Positions 52,942 to 61,730 of a stretch of 64,000 nt of DNA are shown here, piece after piece. Under the pieces are notes generated by a model. That model had not been told where the DNA came from. It worked only from the letters and a program-made list of their open reading frames with translations, and did no database searches. This DNA is from AC-32 sp963728765 (lineage in GTDB: Bacteria > Actinomycetota > Thermoleophilia > Gaiellales > Gaiellaceae): the NCBI GenBank assembly GCA_963728765.1, contig CAVSKX010000003.1:61293-125292 (forward strand), given 5' to 3'. The position numbers and the translations under genes were made by a program. How positions within the stretch are numbered: the stretch's first letter is position 1; each line of letters starts with the position of its first letter.

Positions 52942-54705
52942 TTATGCGTGACGGGCCCGCGGGCGCGCCGTGACGACCCGGTTCTTGCCGCTTCGCTTGG
53001 CCTCGTAGAGAGCGCCGTCCGCGGCCGCGACGAGCGCATCGCCGGCGGCCGCCTCGGGGAACGCGGCCACGCCCAGGCTGACCGTGACGTAGATTCGCGA
53101 CCCGTCCGGCGCGAGGATGATCCGGTCCTCGAGCGCGATGCGCGTGCGCTCGGCAAGGCGCGCGGCGCCGTCGAGGTCGGTCCCCGGTAGCACGATCGCG
53201 AACTCCTCGCCACCCCAGCGCGCGGGCAGGTCGATCTCGCGCACCGACTCGCGCAACGTCTCCGCGAACTCGATCAGCACGCCGTCGCCGACCGGATGGC
53301 CGAAGCGATCGTTGACGGCCTTGAAGTTGTCGAGGTCGGCCAGCACGAAGGCGATCGAGCCGCCGAAGCGCTCCGCCCGCATCAGCTCGCTCGCCAGCGC
53401 CTCCTCGCAGTGGCGGCGATTCGCGAGGCCCGTGAGCATGTCGACGAGCGCCTGCCGGGCGACGATCCGGTGCAGCCGCGCGTTCTCAAGCGCGATGGCG
53501 GCGTGGGCCACGAGGGTCGCGGCCGTGCGCCGCTGCTCGACGGTGAAGTCGCGGCCCGAGAGCGTGAGCGTGCCGAAGCTCTGCCGCCCGGCCGTGAGCG
53601 GCAGCTCGAAGGTCTCACCCCGGTCCGAGATCGTCCCGGACTGCACGATCTCACCGCCGAGCCCGACGACGAGGCCGCCCGTCGCGCCGGTCGTCTCGAC
53701 CACCGTCTCGACGATCACGCGCAGGAGCTGGTCGACGTCGTGCGTGGCCGCGAGCGCGTCGCCGAAGCGGACGGTCGCCTCGCGTAGCCGCGCGCGCTCG
53801 GCGTCGAGCTCCTCGAGCCGCGCCTCGAGCTGGTCGGCCATCTCGTTGAAGGCGAGGCCGAGGCGGCCGAACTCGTCGCGCCCGTGGACCTCGACCCGGC
53901 GGTCGAGCCGTCCGCGAGCAATCGCGTTCGCGGCGTTGGCGAGGCGGCTGAGCGAGTCGACGATCGAGCGGCCGACGACGTAGGCGACGATGCCGACGAG
54001 CAGGAGCGAGAGGAGCAGGCCGAGGGCAAGGCGCTTGTCGGCCGTCGCGACGGCGTCGTCAATCTGGGCCTGCGACGCGAGCAGCGCGAGGGCGGGCCCA
54101 CCGGCTCCCTCCTGCAAGCTCGCCGCGAGGGCTCGGTAACTGTCGCCGGCCGCGTCGACCGTGCGCGCCCTGGGCGGTGCGGGCACCGCCTCGCCGATCA
54201 GGCCGGGCGGGCCGCCCGTGACGCGACCGCCGTCGAGCACGACCAGCTTGTCCTCGGAGTCGAGGCCGGCGCGGTCGCTCAGCTGACCGAGTGAGGACGA
54301 CGCCAGCGGCACGCCGGCGATGAGCCTTCCGGCTGGGCCCTTCCCGGTCACGATCGAGATCGCCCTCCTGGGCCCGATCATCTGCGCCGGGCCGACGGAG
54401 AACCCCTTCGTCTCGAGCCGCACGCCGGGTCGGGCCTCCACGAGGCTGCGCAGCGCGGCCCGGTCGCCGCGCTGCAGCGCCTGCTGGAACCGCGGGAACT
54501 GGGCGAGACGCGCCGCCCGGTCGCCGGCGGCTGTGAGCTCCGTCCTGTAAGACGCGAGAACCGCGTGGAGGCCGGCCTCGAGCCGAACGTCCACGCGGCG
54601 CGTCTCGCTTCGGCTCGTCACGGAGTGCAGAGCCCATCCCGCCGCGCCCAGAGGCAGCAGCGAGAGAAGCAGGAAATACGCGACGAGCTTGAGCTTGAAG
54701 CTCAT
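52942..54705 (-). CDS. Membrane diguanylate cyclase: sensor, HAMP, GAF, GGDEF
   Basis: 587 residues. Helix 1 (about 5-25), an external Cache-like sensor (about 30-225), helix 2 (about 228-248), HAMP (about 248-300), GAF (about 315-425) and GGDEF (about 430-585). The active-site loop is RWGGEEFAIVLPG, and an inhibitory I-site REID lies five residues before GGEEF. It would make cyclic-di-GMP from two GTP in response to an external signal and be product-inhibited. It is divergent from the polyproline protein gene. Confidence 0.93.
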   Translation of the reverse strand: MSFKLKLVAYFLLLSLLPLGAAGWALHSVTSRSETRRVDVRLEAGLHAVLASYRTELTAAGDRAARLAQFPRFQQALQRGDRAALRSLVEARPGVRLETKGFSVGPAQMIGPRRAISIVTGKGPAGRLIAGVPLASSSLGQLSDRAGLDSEDKLVVLDGGRVTGGPPGLIGEAVPAPPRARTVDAAGDSYRALAASLQEGAGGPALALLASQAQIDDAVATADKRLALGLLLSLLLVGIVAYVVGRSIVDSLSRLANAANAIARGRLDRRVEVHGRDEFGRLGLAFNEMADQLEARLEELDAERARLREATVRFGDALAATHDVDQLLRVIVETVVETTGATGGLVVGLGGEIVQSGTISDRGETFELPLTAGRQSFGTLTLSGRDFTVEQRRTAATLVAHAAIALENARLHRIVARQALVDMLTGLANRRHCEEALASELMRAERFGGSIAFVLADLDNFKAVNDRFGHPVGDGVLIEFAETLRESVREIDLPARWGGEEFAIVLPGTDLDGAARLAERTRIALEDRIILAPDGSRIYVTVSLGVAAFPEAAAGDALVAAADGALYEAKRSGKNRVVTARPRARHA

Positions 54706-54740
54706 GGATTCCTCACAAATTTAGGGAGACCGCAGATCCC

Positions 54741-54767
54741 GCCGATACCATTGGCCAATGAATCGGC
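54741..54767. promoter_or_regulatory. Near-perfect 27-base palindrome between divergent genes
   Basis: gccgat...atcggc arms enclose a perfect attggccaat centre (54749-54758); the whole repeat is symmetrical except for one extra base. It lies between the cyclase gene (start 54705, minus) and the polyproline gene (start 54784, plus), so it can be an operator for either. Confidence 0.5.
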
Positions 54768-54783
54768 AAAAGTCGAGGAGCTC

Positions 54784-55668
54784 GTGAGCAGGGGCCTTGC
54801 CATTTTGGCGACCGCGGCGGTCACCGGAAGCGCCTTCGCGGCGGCTGTCACGCTGCCTACGCTCGTCACGCTCGGGTCGGACGCGCCGCCGGAGTCGCTC
54901 GCGCTGCCGCCTGCAGCGGGAAACCGTCCTGCCATCGTCGTCAAGGCTAAGCCGCTCGAGTCGAAGCGCGCGCACCGGCGCGGAAGGAACGCCCGGGCCG
55001 GCGTCAACCGCAACGCGCCAACCGCCAGCGGCGGCCCAGCGCTGATCGCAATCGCGCGCTCGTCGGCGTCGAGCCGGCCCACCGGCTCGAGCTCGCGCTC
55101 GACGAGCCCGTCGCCCGGTTCACCGCGCCCAACGCCTCCGCCTCCTGCCGCGCCCCCGCCGCCGCCTCCGCCGCCTCCTCCGCCACCGCCACCTCCACCC
55201 CCGCCGCCGCCTCCGCCGCCGCCTCCTCCCCCACCGCCACCGCCACCTCCACCCCCGCCTCCGCCTCCGCCGCCGCCACCCCCGCCACCGCCACCTCCAC
55301 CCCCGCCTCCCCCGACGTCGCGGTTCCCGCCGCCTCCGCCCCCGCACGGCCGCGCGCTCGGGCACGACAAGTCCAAGGGCAACGGCCGCGCCGTGGGGCA
55401 CGACAATTCGAAGGGCAACGGCCGCGCGACCGGCCACGACAAGTGGAAGGGCCGCGGTGACACGTCGCAGAAGCAAGGGCCGCCGTCAGGCCGCGGTCAC
55501 GGCAACGGTGGCGACCAGAGCAGCCACGGGAATCGCGGTGGCGGTGGGCAGGGCAGTGGCGACACCGGGCATGGCGGCGGCAGTCACGACAGCGGCCGCA
55601 GCGGCGGTGGCCACGACGGCGGCGACAGCGGCCACGGCGGCGGCAAGGACCACGGCAAGAAGCGCTAG
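54784..55668 (+). CDS. Exported polyproline protein with charged repeat tail
   Basis: About 294 residues from the GTG at 54784 (gaggag 4 bases upstream; a TTG at 54751 is an alternative). An N-terminal signal or anchor (RGLAILATAAVTGSAFAAAV) and a Ser/Arg-rich linker lead to about 55 almost uninterrupted prolines (about 125-180). The C-terminal third is Gly/His/Lys rich, with three imperfect repeats of the form GHDKSKGNGRA and then GHGGG runs. Polyproline would form a stiff rod; the tail may bind polyanions or metal. The proline run would stall ribosomes without elongation factor P. No family recognised. Confidence 0.62.
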   Translation: MSRGLAILATAAVTGSAFAAAVTLPTLVTLGSDAPPESLALPPAAGNRPAIVVKAKPLESKRAHRRGRNARAGVNRNAPTASGGPALIAIARSSASSRPTGSSSRSTSPSPGSPRPTPPPPAAPPPPPPPPPPPPPPPPPPPPPPPPPPPPPPPPPPPPPPPPPPPPPPPPPPPPPPTSRFPPPPPPHGRALGHDKSKGNGRAVGHDNSKGNGRATGHDKWKGRGDTSQKQGPPSGRGHGNGGDQSSHGNRGGGGQGSGDTGHGGGSHDSGRSGGGHDGGDSGHGGGKDHGKKR

Positions 55669-55678
55669 TCTCCGGCCC

Positions 55679-55873
55679 GTGGCTCGTTTCCCGATGAAGG
55701 GCGCCGGTCCGATCGGCGTCGCCCTGACGGCCTACGACATCTGGCGGCGCATCCCGAAGCAGCACCGGAAGACGATCGTCCGACAGACCCGCAGGCACGG
55801 GCCGAAGGTCGCGGCCGCGGTGATCGCCTACAGCAAGCGGCGGGCGGCGAACCGCCGGAACCGCCCCGAATAG
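55679..55873 (+). CDS. Small basic conserved protein (64 residues)
   Basis: Begins at GTG 55679 (ARFPMKGAGPIGVALTAYDI). Very basic (RRIPKQHRKTIVRQTRRHG), with one amphipathic or weakly hydrophobic segment (KVAAAVIAYSKRR). It resembles short actinobacterial proteins next to envelope genes; function unknown. It follows the polyproline gene by 10 bases and converges on the 2-oxoglutarate dehydrogenase gene. Confidence 0.55.
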   Translation: MARFPMKGAGPIGVALTAYDIWRRIPKQHRKTIVRQTRRHGPKVAAAVIAYSKRRAANRRNRPE

Positions 55874-55882
55874 CCCCAGGCG

Positions 55883-58756
55883 CTAGGCGCTCAGGGCTTC
55901 GCGCACGATCCGGTCCTGCTCCTTCAGATGCGCGGTCGGGTAGCCCTCGGACGGGCTCGCTCGCCACGGCCGGCCGACGAAGCGCAGCCGGACGCCCTCG
56001 GACAGCGCCTCCTCGAGGCGGTGCCTGATCGCGCGCCACGGCCCCATGTTCTGCGGCTCCTCCTGCGCCCAGACGAGCTCCTCGAGCTGCGGGAACGACC
56101 GTACGAGCGCGGCCGCCTCCGTGACCGGGAACGGGTAGAGCTGCTCGAGGCGACCGACGGCGATCCAGTCCGCCTGGCCGCGCGACTCGTGGCCGACGAG
56201 GTCGTAGTAGACCTTGCCCGAGCAGAGCACGAGCCGGCGCACGCGGGCGGGATCGACCGTCGCGTCGCCGAGCACCGGCCGGAACGAGGACTCGGCCAGC
56301 TCTGACAGCTCCGAGGCCGCCTGCTTGAGGCGCAAGAGGCCCTTCGGCGTCATGACGACGAGCGGGCGGGCACTCGGGTCGAGCGCCTGGCGGCGCAGCA
56401 GGTGGAAGTACTGCGCGGCCGTCGTGCAGTTCGCGATCCGGATGTTCTCCTGCGCGGCGAGCTGGAGAAACCGCTCGAGCCGCGCGCTCGAATGCTCGGG
56501 GCCGTTGCCCTCGTAGCCGTGCGGCAGCAGCAGCGTCAGGCGTGAGGTCTGGCCCCATTTCGAGAGGCCGGACACGATGAACTGGTCGATCGCGACCTGC
56601 GCCCCGTTGACGAAGTCGCCGAACTGCGCCTCCCAGGCGACGAGCGCCTCGGGCGCAGCGACCGAGTAGCCGTACTCGAAGCCGAGGCAGGCCTCCTCGG
56701 AGAGCGGTGAGTTGTGGATCTCGAACGACGCGGCGGCCTCGTTCAGGTTCTGGATCGGCGCGTAGGCCTGGCCGTTCTGCGCGTCGTGGAGGACGAGGTG
56801 GCGGTGGGAGAACGTCCCCCGCTCGGTGTCCTGGCCGGTCAGGCGGATCGGGATTCCCTCGACGAGCAGGCTCGCGAAGGCGAGCTCCTCGGCCTGGCCC
56901 CAGTCAATGCCGCCCTCGTCCAGCGCGCTCTGGCGGCGCTCGAGCTGCTTGGCGAGCTTCGTGTTCACGGTGAAGCCGTCGGGCACGCGCAGCAGCTCGT
57001 CGTTGAGCGCGTGCAGCCGCTCTCCGGGGACGGCGGTGACGACCTGCGCCCCGGTCGAGGCGGGGATGCGGCCTTCGTAGGCGACCTTGGACACGCCCTG
57101 GCCGAACGTCGTCTTCAGCCGCTCGTGCGCCTCCTTCAGCGTCGCGTCGACGCGCTCCGACATCGCGTCCACCTCCGCCTGGGTGACGACGCTCTGCTCC
57201 ACCAGCGCCCGCGCGTACTGCTCGCGCACGCTTGGCTGCTGCTCGATCCGCGCGGCCATCAGGGGCTGCGTGTACGCGGCCTCGTCCTGCTCGTTGTGGC
57301 CGTGGCGGCGGTAGCCGACGAGGTCGATCACGACGTCGGTGCAGAAGTGGCGGCGGAAGCCCATCGCCAGCCGCACCGCCGAGAGCGCGGCCTCGGGGTC
57401 GTCGGCGTTGACATGGATGATCGGGAGGTCGAACCCCTTCGCGAGGTCGCTCGAGTAACGCGTCGAGCGGGCGTCGGCGGGCTCGGTGGTGAAGCCGATC
57501 TGGTTGTTCGCGATCAGGTGGAGCGTGCCGCCCGTCGAGTAGCCGTCCAGGTCGGCGAGGTTGAGCGTCTCCGCGACGACGCCCTGCGCGGGGAACGCGG
57601 CGTCGCCGTGGATCTGAACCGGCATCGCGACGGAGGAGTCGACGAAGCCGGTACGGGTCGAACGGTCGGTCTGCTCGGCGCGGGTGCGGCCCTCGACGAC
57701 CGGGTCGACGGCTTCGAGGTGGCTCGGGTTCGAGGCGAGGGTGACGGTGATCTCGCCGGCGGCCGTTCGCCGCGTGCCTTCGGCGCCGAGGTGGTACTTG
57801 ACGTCGCCCGTGCCGCCCTCGGTGTCCGCGACGACGGCCTCGAGCGTTCGCTCGCCCTCGAACTCGCGCAGGATTGTCTCGTACGGACGGCCGATGACGT
57901 GCGCGAGCACGTTCAGGCGCCCACGGTGCGCCATCCCGAGCACGACCTCGTGGCCGCCCTCCTCCGCCGCCAGCGCGATCGCCTCGTCGAGCATCGGCAC
58001 CATCGAGTCGAGCCCCTCGACCGAGAATTGCTTCTGGCCGAGGAACGCTCGGCGCAGGTAGCGCTCGAAGCCCTCGACCTCGGTCAGGCGCTCCAGCAGC
58101 CGACGCCGGTCGTCAGCGGAGAGCGCGTGGTGGTAGCGCCGCGACTCGATCACCGTGCGCAGCCAGACGCGCTGCTCGTGGTCGGCGATGTGCTCGATCT
58201 CGTACGCGCTCGTGCCGCAATAGACCTCGTGCAGCTGCGGGAGGACGTCGGCGAGCGTCTCGCCGGGGACGTGGACGCCGAGGATCTCGGCCGGGATCAG
58301 GCGCTGGAGCTCCTCGGTGAGCTCCGGCTCGCGCCGCTCGGGCTCGAGCGCCGGGTCGCCGACCGGCTCGCTGCCGAGCGGGTCGAGGCGCGCCGCCAGG
58401 TGTCCGTGCGTGCGGTATGCGGTGACGAGGGCCATCGCGGCGGCGACCGCGGCGAGGAGGGTCTCGTCCGGCGCCGGCGCGACAGCAGGCTCGGCGGCCG
58501 GCGGTGCGGGCGCGGGCTCGGCCGCGGTCGCAACCTCCGCAGGCGCGGGCGCGGCGGCAGCGACGTTGCCGTTGCCTTCCTCACGCAGCAGCTCGGCGAG
58601 GCGTGCGAGCCCCGGGTGCGAGGCGACGAGCTCGCTCGCGCCGCTTTCGAACAGCGCCCGCCACTCGCCCGGCACGGTGTCCGGGTTCTCGAGGTACTGC
58701 TCGAGCAGCGCGCTCGCGTAGCCCGCGTTCAGCCCGTCGACGTCCTGCATGCTCAT
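55883..58756 (-). CDS. sucA: 2-oxoglutarate dehydrogenase E1 component
   Basis: 957 residues, standard for E1. An N-terminal SucA motif (NAGYASALLEQYLENPDTVP) is followed by an Ala/Pro-rich linker (about 75-115) and then the thiamine-diphosphate domains: GMAHRGRLNVLAHVIG, SNPSHLEAVDPVVEG, HGDAAFPAQG and YRRHGHNE. The C-terminal half has GYEGNGPEHSSARLERFLQL and VWAQEEPQNMG. It decarboxylates 2-oxoglutarate in the TCA cycle. There is no fused succinyltransferase domain as in mycobacterial Kgd, and E2/E3 are not in the window. Start MSMQD; a second ATG lies two codons later. Confidence 0.96.
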   Translation of the reverse strand: MSMQDVDGLNAGYASALLEQYLENPDTVPGEWRALFESGASELVASHPGLARLAELLREEGNGNVAAAAPAPAEVATAAEPAPAPPAAEPAVAPAPDETLLAAVAAAMALVTAYRTHGHLAARLDPLGSEPVGDPALEPERREPELTEELQRLIPAEILGVHVPGETLADVLPQLHEVYCGTSAYEIEHIADHEQRVWLRTVIESRRYHHALSADDRRRLLERLTEVEGFERYLRRAFLGQKQFSVEGLDSMVPMLDEAIALAAEEGGHEVVLGMAHRGRLNVLAHVIGRPYETILREFEGERTLEAVVADTEGGTGDVKYHLGAEGTRRTAAGEITVTLASNPSHLEAVDPVVEGRTRAEQTDRSTRTGFVDSSVAMPVQIHGDAAFPAQGVVAETLNLADLDGYSTGGTLHLIANNQIGFTTEPADARSTRYSSDLAKGFDLPIIHVNADDPEAALSAVRLAMGFRRHFCTDVVIDLVGYRRHGHNEQDEAAYTQPLMAARIEQQPSVREQYARALVEQSVVTQAEVDAMSERVDATLKEAHERLKTTFGQGVSKVAYEGRIPASTGAQVVTAVPGERLHALNDELLRVPDGFTVNTKLAKQLERRQSALDEGGIDWGQAEELAFASLLVEGIPIRLTGQDTERGTFSHRHLVLHDAQNGQAYAPIQNLNEAAASFEIHNSPLSEEACLGFEYGYSVAAPEALVAWEAQFGDFVNGAQVAIDQFIVSGLSKWGQTSRLTLLLPHGYEGNGPEHSSARLERFLQLAAQENIRIANCTTAAQYFHLLRRQALDPSARPLVVMTPKGLLRLKQAASELSELAESSFRPVLGDATVDPARVRRLVLCSGKVYYDLVGHESRGQADWIAVGRLEQLYPFPVTEAAALVRSFPQLEELVWAQEEPQNMGPWRAIRHRLEEALSEGVRLRFVGRPWRASPSEGYPTAHLKEQDRIVREALSA

Positions 58757-58817
58757 CGTCTTTGTTGTACCAACCGGGATCCCTCCCGGCGCGCGGTGAC
58801 CGGTCTTTGCCCCGAAC

Positions 58818-59081
58818 CTAGAAAATCGGGTTGTCGGTGACCACTGCGACCGCCATCCCGACGATGAAGCACACGCCGCCGATCGCGATCGCCCACGCGG
58901 CCAGCCGCGTCGCCCGGCCACCGATCCCTGCCGCGAGGAGCGCGAGCAGGAGCGCGAACGGGATCACGCGTCCCGGGCGGTACGCGACGGCGATGCAGCT
59001 CCCGAAGATCGAGACAGCCGCCAGGAAGCTGGCGATGGTCTCGGCGGTCCCCGACGACGCTGCCCGCGGCTGCGCGCTCAC
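58818..59081 (-). CDS. Small three-helix membrane protein (87 residues)
   Basis: MSAQPRAASSGTAETIASFL, then three hydrophobic segments (SFLAAVSIFGSCIAVAY, IPFALLLALLAAGI, AAWAIAIGGVCFIVGMAVAVV). It overlaps the upstream gene by 4 bases. No family recognised. Confidence 0.65.
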   Translation of the reverse strand: MSAQPRAASSGTAETIASFLAAVSIFGSCIAVAYRPGRVIPFALLLALLAAGIGGRATRLAAWAIAIGGVCFIVGMAVAVVTDNPIF

Positions 59082-59335
59082 TCAGGCACCGTCGCGCGCC
59101 GCGCCCTGGTCCCCGTCCGCTGCGGGCCGCGCCGCGGCCCGCGCCGAGGCCCTCGCCGGCGAGACGGCCGCGTCCACGGCGAGTGGGACTCAGGCGGCTC
59201 CGGCTCGGCGACACCGGTGCGCGAAGGCTCCGGCGGCGTCGGCTCGGCCCTCACCGCCCAGTACACGACCAGGCAGAGGTACACGATCGGGATCTTCAAG
59301 ACGAGCATCATGAAGACGAACTCCCAGACCTCCAT
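59078..59335 (-). CDS. Small membrane protein with Arg-rich tail (85 residues)
   Basis: Start at MEVWEFVFMM (59335); one helix (VFMMLVLKIPIVYLCLVVYW), a Pro/Glu-rich linker and a strongly basic tail (SRRRGPRRGPRRGPQRTG). Coupled to the next gene by a 4-base overlap. A strong hairpin lies just upstream. The Arg/Gly/Pro tail could be a low-complexity artefact of high GC or a nucleic-acid-binding tail. Confidence 0.55.
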   Translation of the reverse strand: MEVWEFVFMMLVLKIPIVYLCLVVYWAVRAEPTPPEPSRTGVAEPEPPESHSPWTRPSRRRGPRRGPRRGPQRTGTRARRATVPE

Positions 59336-59370
59336 CCGGGGAGTGTACGAGATGGTGCTCCGGCCCGGAT

Positions 59371-59401
59371 TGCAAGGGCGGCCGGCCGCGCCGCCCTTGC
59401 A
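59371..59401. terminator. Strong hairpin terminator
   Basis: Perfect 12-base arms tgcaagggcggc / gccgcccttgca around a 7-base loop, between the stop of the 29-residue gene (59422) and the start at 59335. It separates two minus-strand units. Confidence 0.65.
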
Positions 59402-59421
59402 CTGCACACCAGCAGCATCCC

Positions 59422-59511
59422 TCACCTAACCGCGCCTAGCAGGGCAAGCGTCAGGACGGTCAGGACAAAGATGAGCGTGATCGCGATGATGAGCTTGGCT
59501 ACCAGGATCAC
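59422..59511 (-). CDS. Very small membrane peptide (29 residues), coupled to the upstream gene
   Basis: The GTG at 59511 overlaps the stop of the upstream secreted-protein gene (GTGA) and has gggagg 5 bases before it. The product is almost entirely one helix (MILVAKLIIAITLIFVLTV, then LTLALLGAVR). Overlap plus ribosome binding site make translation likely. Confidence 0.55.
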   Translation of the reverse strand: MILVAKLIIAITLIFVLTVLTLALLGAVR

Positions 59512-60125
59512 GACCTCCCGGCGCTTCGCCACGAGCAGTAGCCCGCCATGTTGCAGCGCCACACCTGCCAGTCATCGACGTGGATCACGATCCAGGGGAG
59601 GTTCGTCGGGCAGTCGAAGTGCACCCCCGAGTTCACGTCGGTGAAGAAGTAGCCGTTCCCGCCGGCCACCTTGTAGACATGCATCGGACCGCCCCAGTTG
59701 CAGAGCGTGGCCGCGCCGTGGACTCCCGACGTGCGAGTGGTCTGGTAGGCGTTCAGGTAGCCGCACCAGTGGCGCGTCTCGTACACCCACTGCTGGTACG
59801 GGTACGTCCCCCAGCGGGTGCCGAGATCGTTCCAGCCTGTGGCGTAGCAGACGAACGGGGTGTCCACCCCGACCGCCGGGAGTGGATCCTCGGCGGCGTT
59901 CTCGAACCCGCCGGCGGGCGTGATCGTGACGCTCGCGCTCACGGGCGTGCCGCTCTCCGTTCCCACGAGCGTCTCGGCGCTCGATGGCAAGACCGGCGAG
60001 GGCGGTTCGGCGGCGGCGGTTCCCGCGAAAGGGAACCCGACGAACAGGGCGAGCACGAGTAGCGCGGCGGGCCGCCACACGATGCGATGCATTGATACCC
60101 GTGCCTTGTGTCTTCGTGTCTCCAT
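59508..60125 (-). CDS. Secreted cysteine- and tryptophan-rich protein of unknown function
   Basis: 205 residues from the ATG at 60125 (cgggaggtggaag upstream); an internal ATG at 60092 is an alternative. The signal peptide (about 12-39) ends near GTAAAEPP. The mature domain has six cysteines and many aromatic residues (FVCYATGWNDLGTRWGTYPY, ETRHWCGYLNAYQTT, ATLCNWGGP, WRCNMAGYCSW), suggesting a disulfide-linked beta-rich fold. No family recognised. Confidence 0.7.
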   Translation of the reverse strand: METRRHKARVSMHRIVWRPAALLVLALFVGFPFAGTAAAEPPSPVLPSSAETLVGTESGTPVSASVTITPAGGFENAAEDPLPAVGVDTPFVCYATGWNDLGTRWGTYPYQQWVYETRHWCGYLNAYQTTRTSGVHGAATLCNWGGPMHVYKVAGGNGYFFTDVNSGVHFDCPTNLPWIVIHVDDWQVWRCNMAGYCSWRSAGRS

Positions 60126-60242
60126 CTTCCACCTCCCGTCGACTCATGCCGACGGTAGGCGTGGCTGGCGCACGGGTGTGAAACGCCTTCGTGCCGAAAC
60201 TGGAACATCGTTCGAAGGTCTAATCGACTGCCGCGCCGTCGG

Positions 60243-61730
60243 CTAGTGGCCGTTTCGGACACGGCCGTACGCGCCGCCGGCGGGGGTCTCGACGCGCACC
60301 ACGTCGCCCGCCGAGAGCGCGCGGGTGATCTTCGCTGGTAGCTCCTCGTCGTTGAGCAGGTTCCGGCCGGGAAGCCCCTCGCCGCCTCCCTGCGCGCCCT
60401 GCGGCGCGTGCGCCCGACGCTCGCCGATCAGCGACAGGCGGCAGTCCTCGAGCACCCGCAGCTCCCGCACGACGCCATCGCCGCCGCGATGCTCGCCGAG
60501 CCCGCCGGAGCCGAGCCGCAGCGCATGCCGCTCGACCCGCAGCGGGTACGCGAGCTCGAGCGCCTCCGCAGGTGTCGAGAGCGTGTTCGACATCGCCACG
60601 TGGATGCCCGACGGACCGTCCGCATCGGGACACGCGCCCTGGCCGCCGCCCACGGTCTCGTAGTACGTGAAGCGGTCGTTGCCGAGCGTGAGGTTGTTCA
60701 TCGTGCCCTGTCCCTGCGCCGGCACGGACACCGCCTGGCCGAAGGCGGCGAAGACGACATCGACGATCCGGCTCGAGGTCTCGACGTTGCCCGCGGCCAC
60801 GGCAGCCGGCGAGCGCGCGTTGACGAGCGAGCCCTCCGGTGCCCGAACGTCGACCGGGACGAAGGCTCCGCCGGAGGCCGGCACATCCGGGTCGGTGAGG
60901 CAGCGGACGACGAAATAGCAGGCCGAGCGCGTGACCGCGAGCGGGCAGTTGAGGTTGCCGTCGTGCTGAGGCGCGGTTCCGGCGAAGTCGAGCCCGAGCG
61001 CGTCGCCGGAGATCGTGAGCGCGACGCTGATTCCGAGCTCGCCGCCGCCGGCCGGCTCGAGCACGTCGGACGCCTCGAAGCGACCGTCGGGAAGCTGGGC
61101 GATCGCGGCCCGCACGATCCGCTCCGAGTAGCCGTGCAGCTCGTCCATGGCCGCCTCGACGCGCTCCAGCCCACGGCGCTCGCACAGCTCGTCGAGCCGC
61201 CGCGCCGCCAGCGCATGCGCCGCGAGCTGGGCGCGGAGGTCGCCTCGGCGCTCGTCGGGGTTCCGCATCTGCGTGACGAGCCCCTCGAGCGTGGCGTCGT
61301 CGAGGCGGGTCGGCGGGATGACGACGCCTTCGTCCTCGAGCCGGCGTGACTCCGCCGGGAGGCTGCCGGGCTCGATGCCGCCCACGTCGGCGTGGTGGGC
61401 GCGTGTGACCGAAAAGCCCACGCGTGTGCGCGTGATCAGGGTGATGTCCGGCAGGTGCGTCCCGCCGGCGAAGGGGTCGTTGAGGATCCACGCCTCGTCG
61501 AGAGCCGGGTCGTGCGCGCGCACCGCGGCGACTGCATCGGGCATGGCGCCGAGGTGGACGGGGATGTGCTCGGCCTGCGCGATCATCCGACCGCGCGTGT
61601 CGAAGAGCGCGGTCGAGCAGTCGCGGCGCTCCTTGATGTTCGCCGAGAAGGCGGAGCGGACGAGGACGGCGCCCATCTCGTCGGCGATCGAGCGAAGGGC
61701 TGCACCGATGACCTGGAGCTCGATGTTCAT
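60243..61730 (-). CDS. hyuB: Hydantoinase/oxoprolinase B subunit
   Basis: 495 residues. The HyuB opening is IELQVIGAALRSIADEMG, VLVRSAFSANIKERRDCSTA and AQAEHIPVHLGAMP. The C-terminal part has GGGEGLPGRN. With HyuA it would hydrolyse 5-oxoproline, N-methylhydantoin or a related cyclic amide using ATP. It is slightly short of the usual 510-570 residues; the end (GGAYGRVRNGH) looks natural. The ATG overlaps the HyuA stop by 4 bases. Confidence 0.9.
   Translation of the reverse strand: MNIELQVIGAALRSIADEMGAVLVRSAFSANIKERRDCSTALFDTRGRMIAQAEHIPVHLGAMPDAVAAVRAHDPALDEAWILNDPFAGGTHLPDITLITRTRVGFSVTRAHHADVGGIEPGSLPAESRRLEDEGVVIPPTRLDDATLEGLVTQMRNPDERRGDLRAQLAAHALAARRLDELCERRGLERVEAAMDELHGYSERIVRAAIAQLPDGRFEASDVLEPAGGGELGISVALTISGDALGLDFAGTAPQHDGNLNCPLAVTRSACYFVVRCLTDPDVPASGGAFVPVDVRAPEGSLVNARSPAAVAAGNVETSSRIVDVVFAAFGQAVSVPAQGQGTMNNLTLGNDRFTYYETVGGGQGACPDADGPSGIHVAMSNTLSTPAEALELAYPLRVERHALRLGSGGLGEHRGGDGVVRELRVLEDCRLSLIGERRAHAPQGAQGGGEGLPGRNLLNDEELPAKITRALSAGDVVRVETPAGGAYGRVRNGH

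Noticed and set aside
55140..55320. The proline-coding tract as a CRISPR-like or satellite repeat
   Set aside because: Units are short ccg/cct/cca codons without spacers and are fully in frame; it is coding low complexity.
54702..55463. Minus-strand polyglycine frame opposite the polyproline gene
   Set aside because: It is the complement of the proline tract. The plus frame has a ribosome binding site, a signal-like start and tail repeats, so it was preferred.
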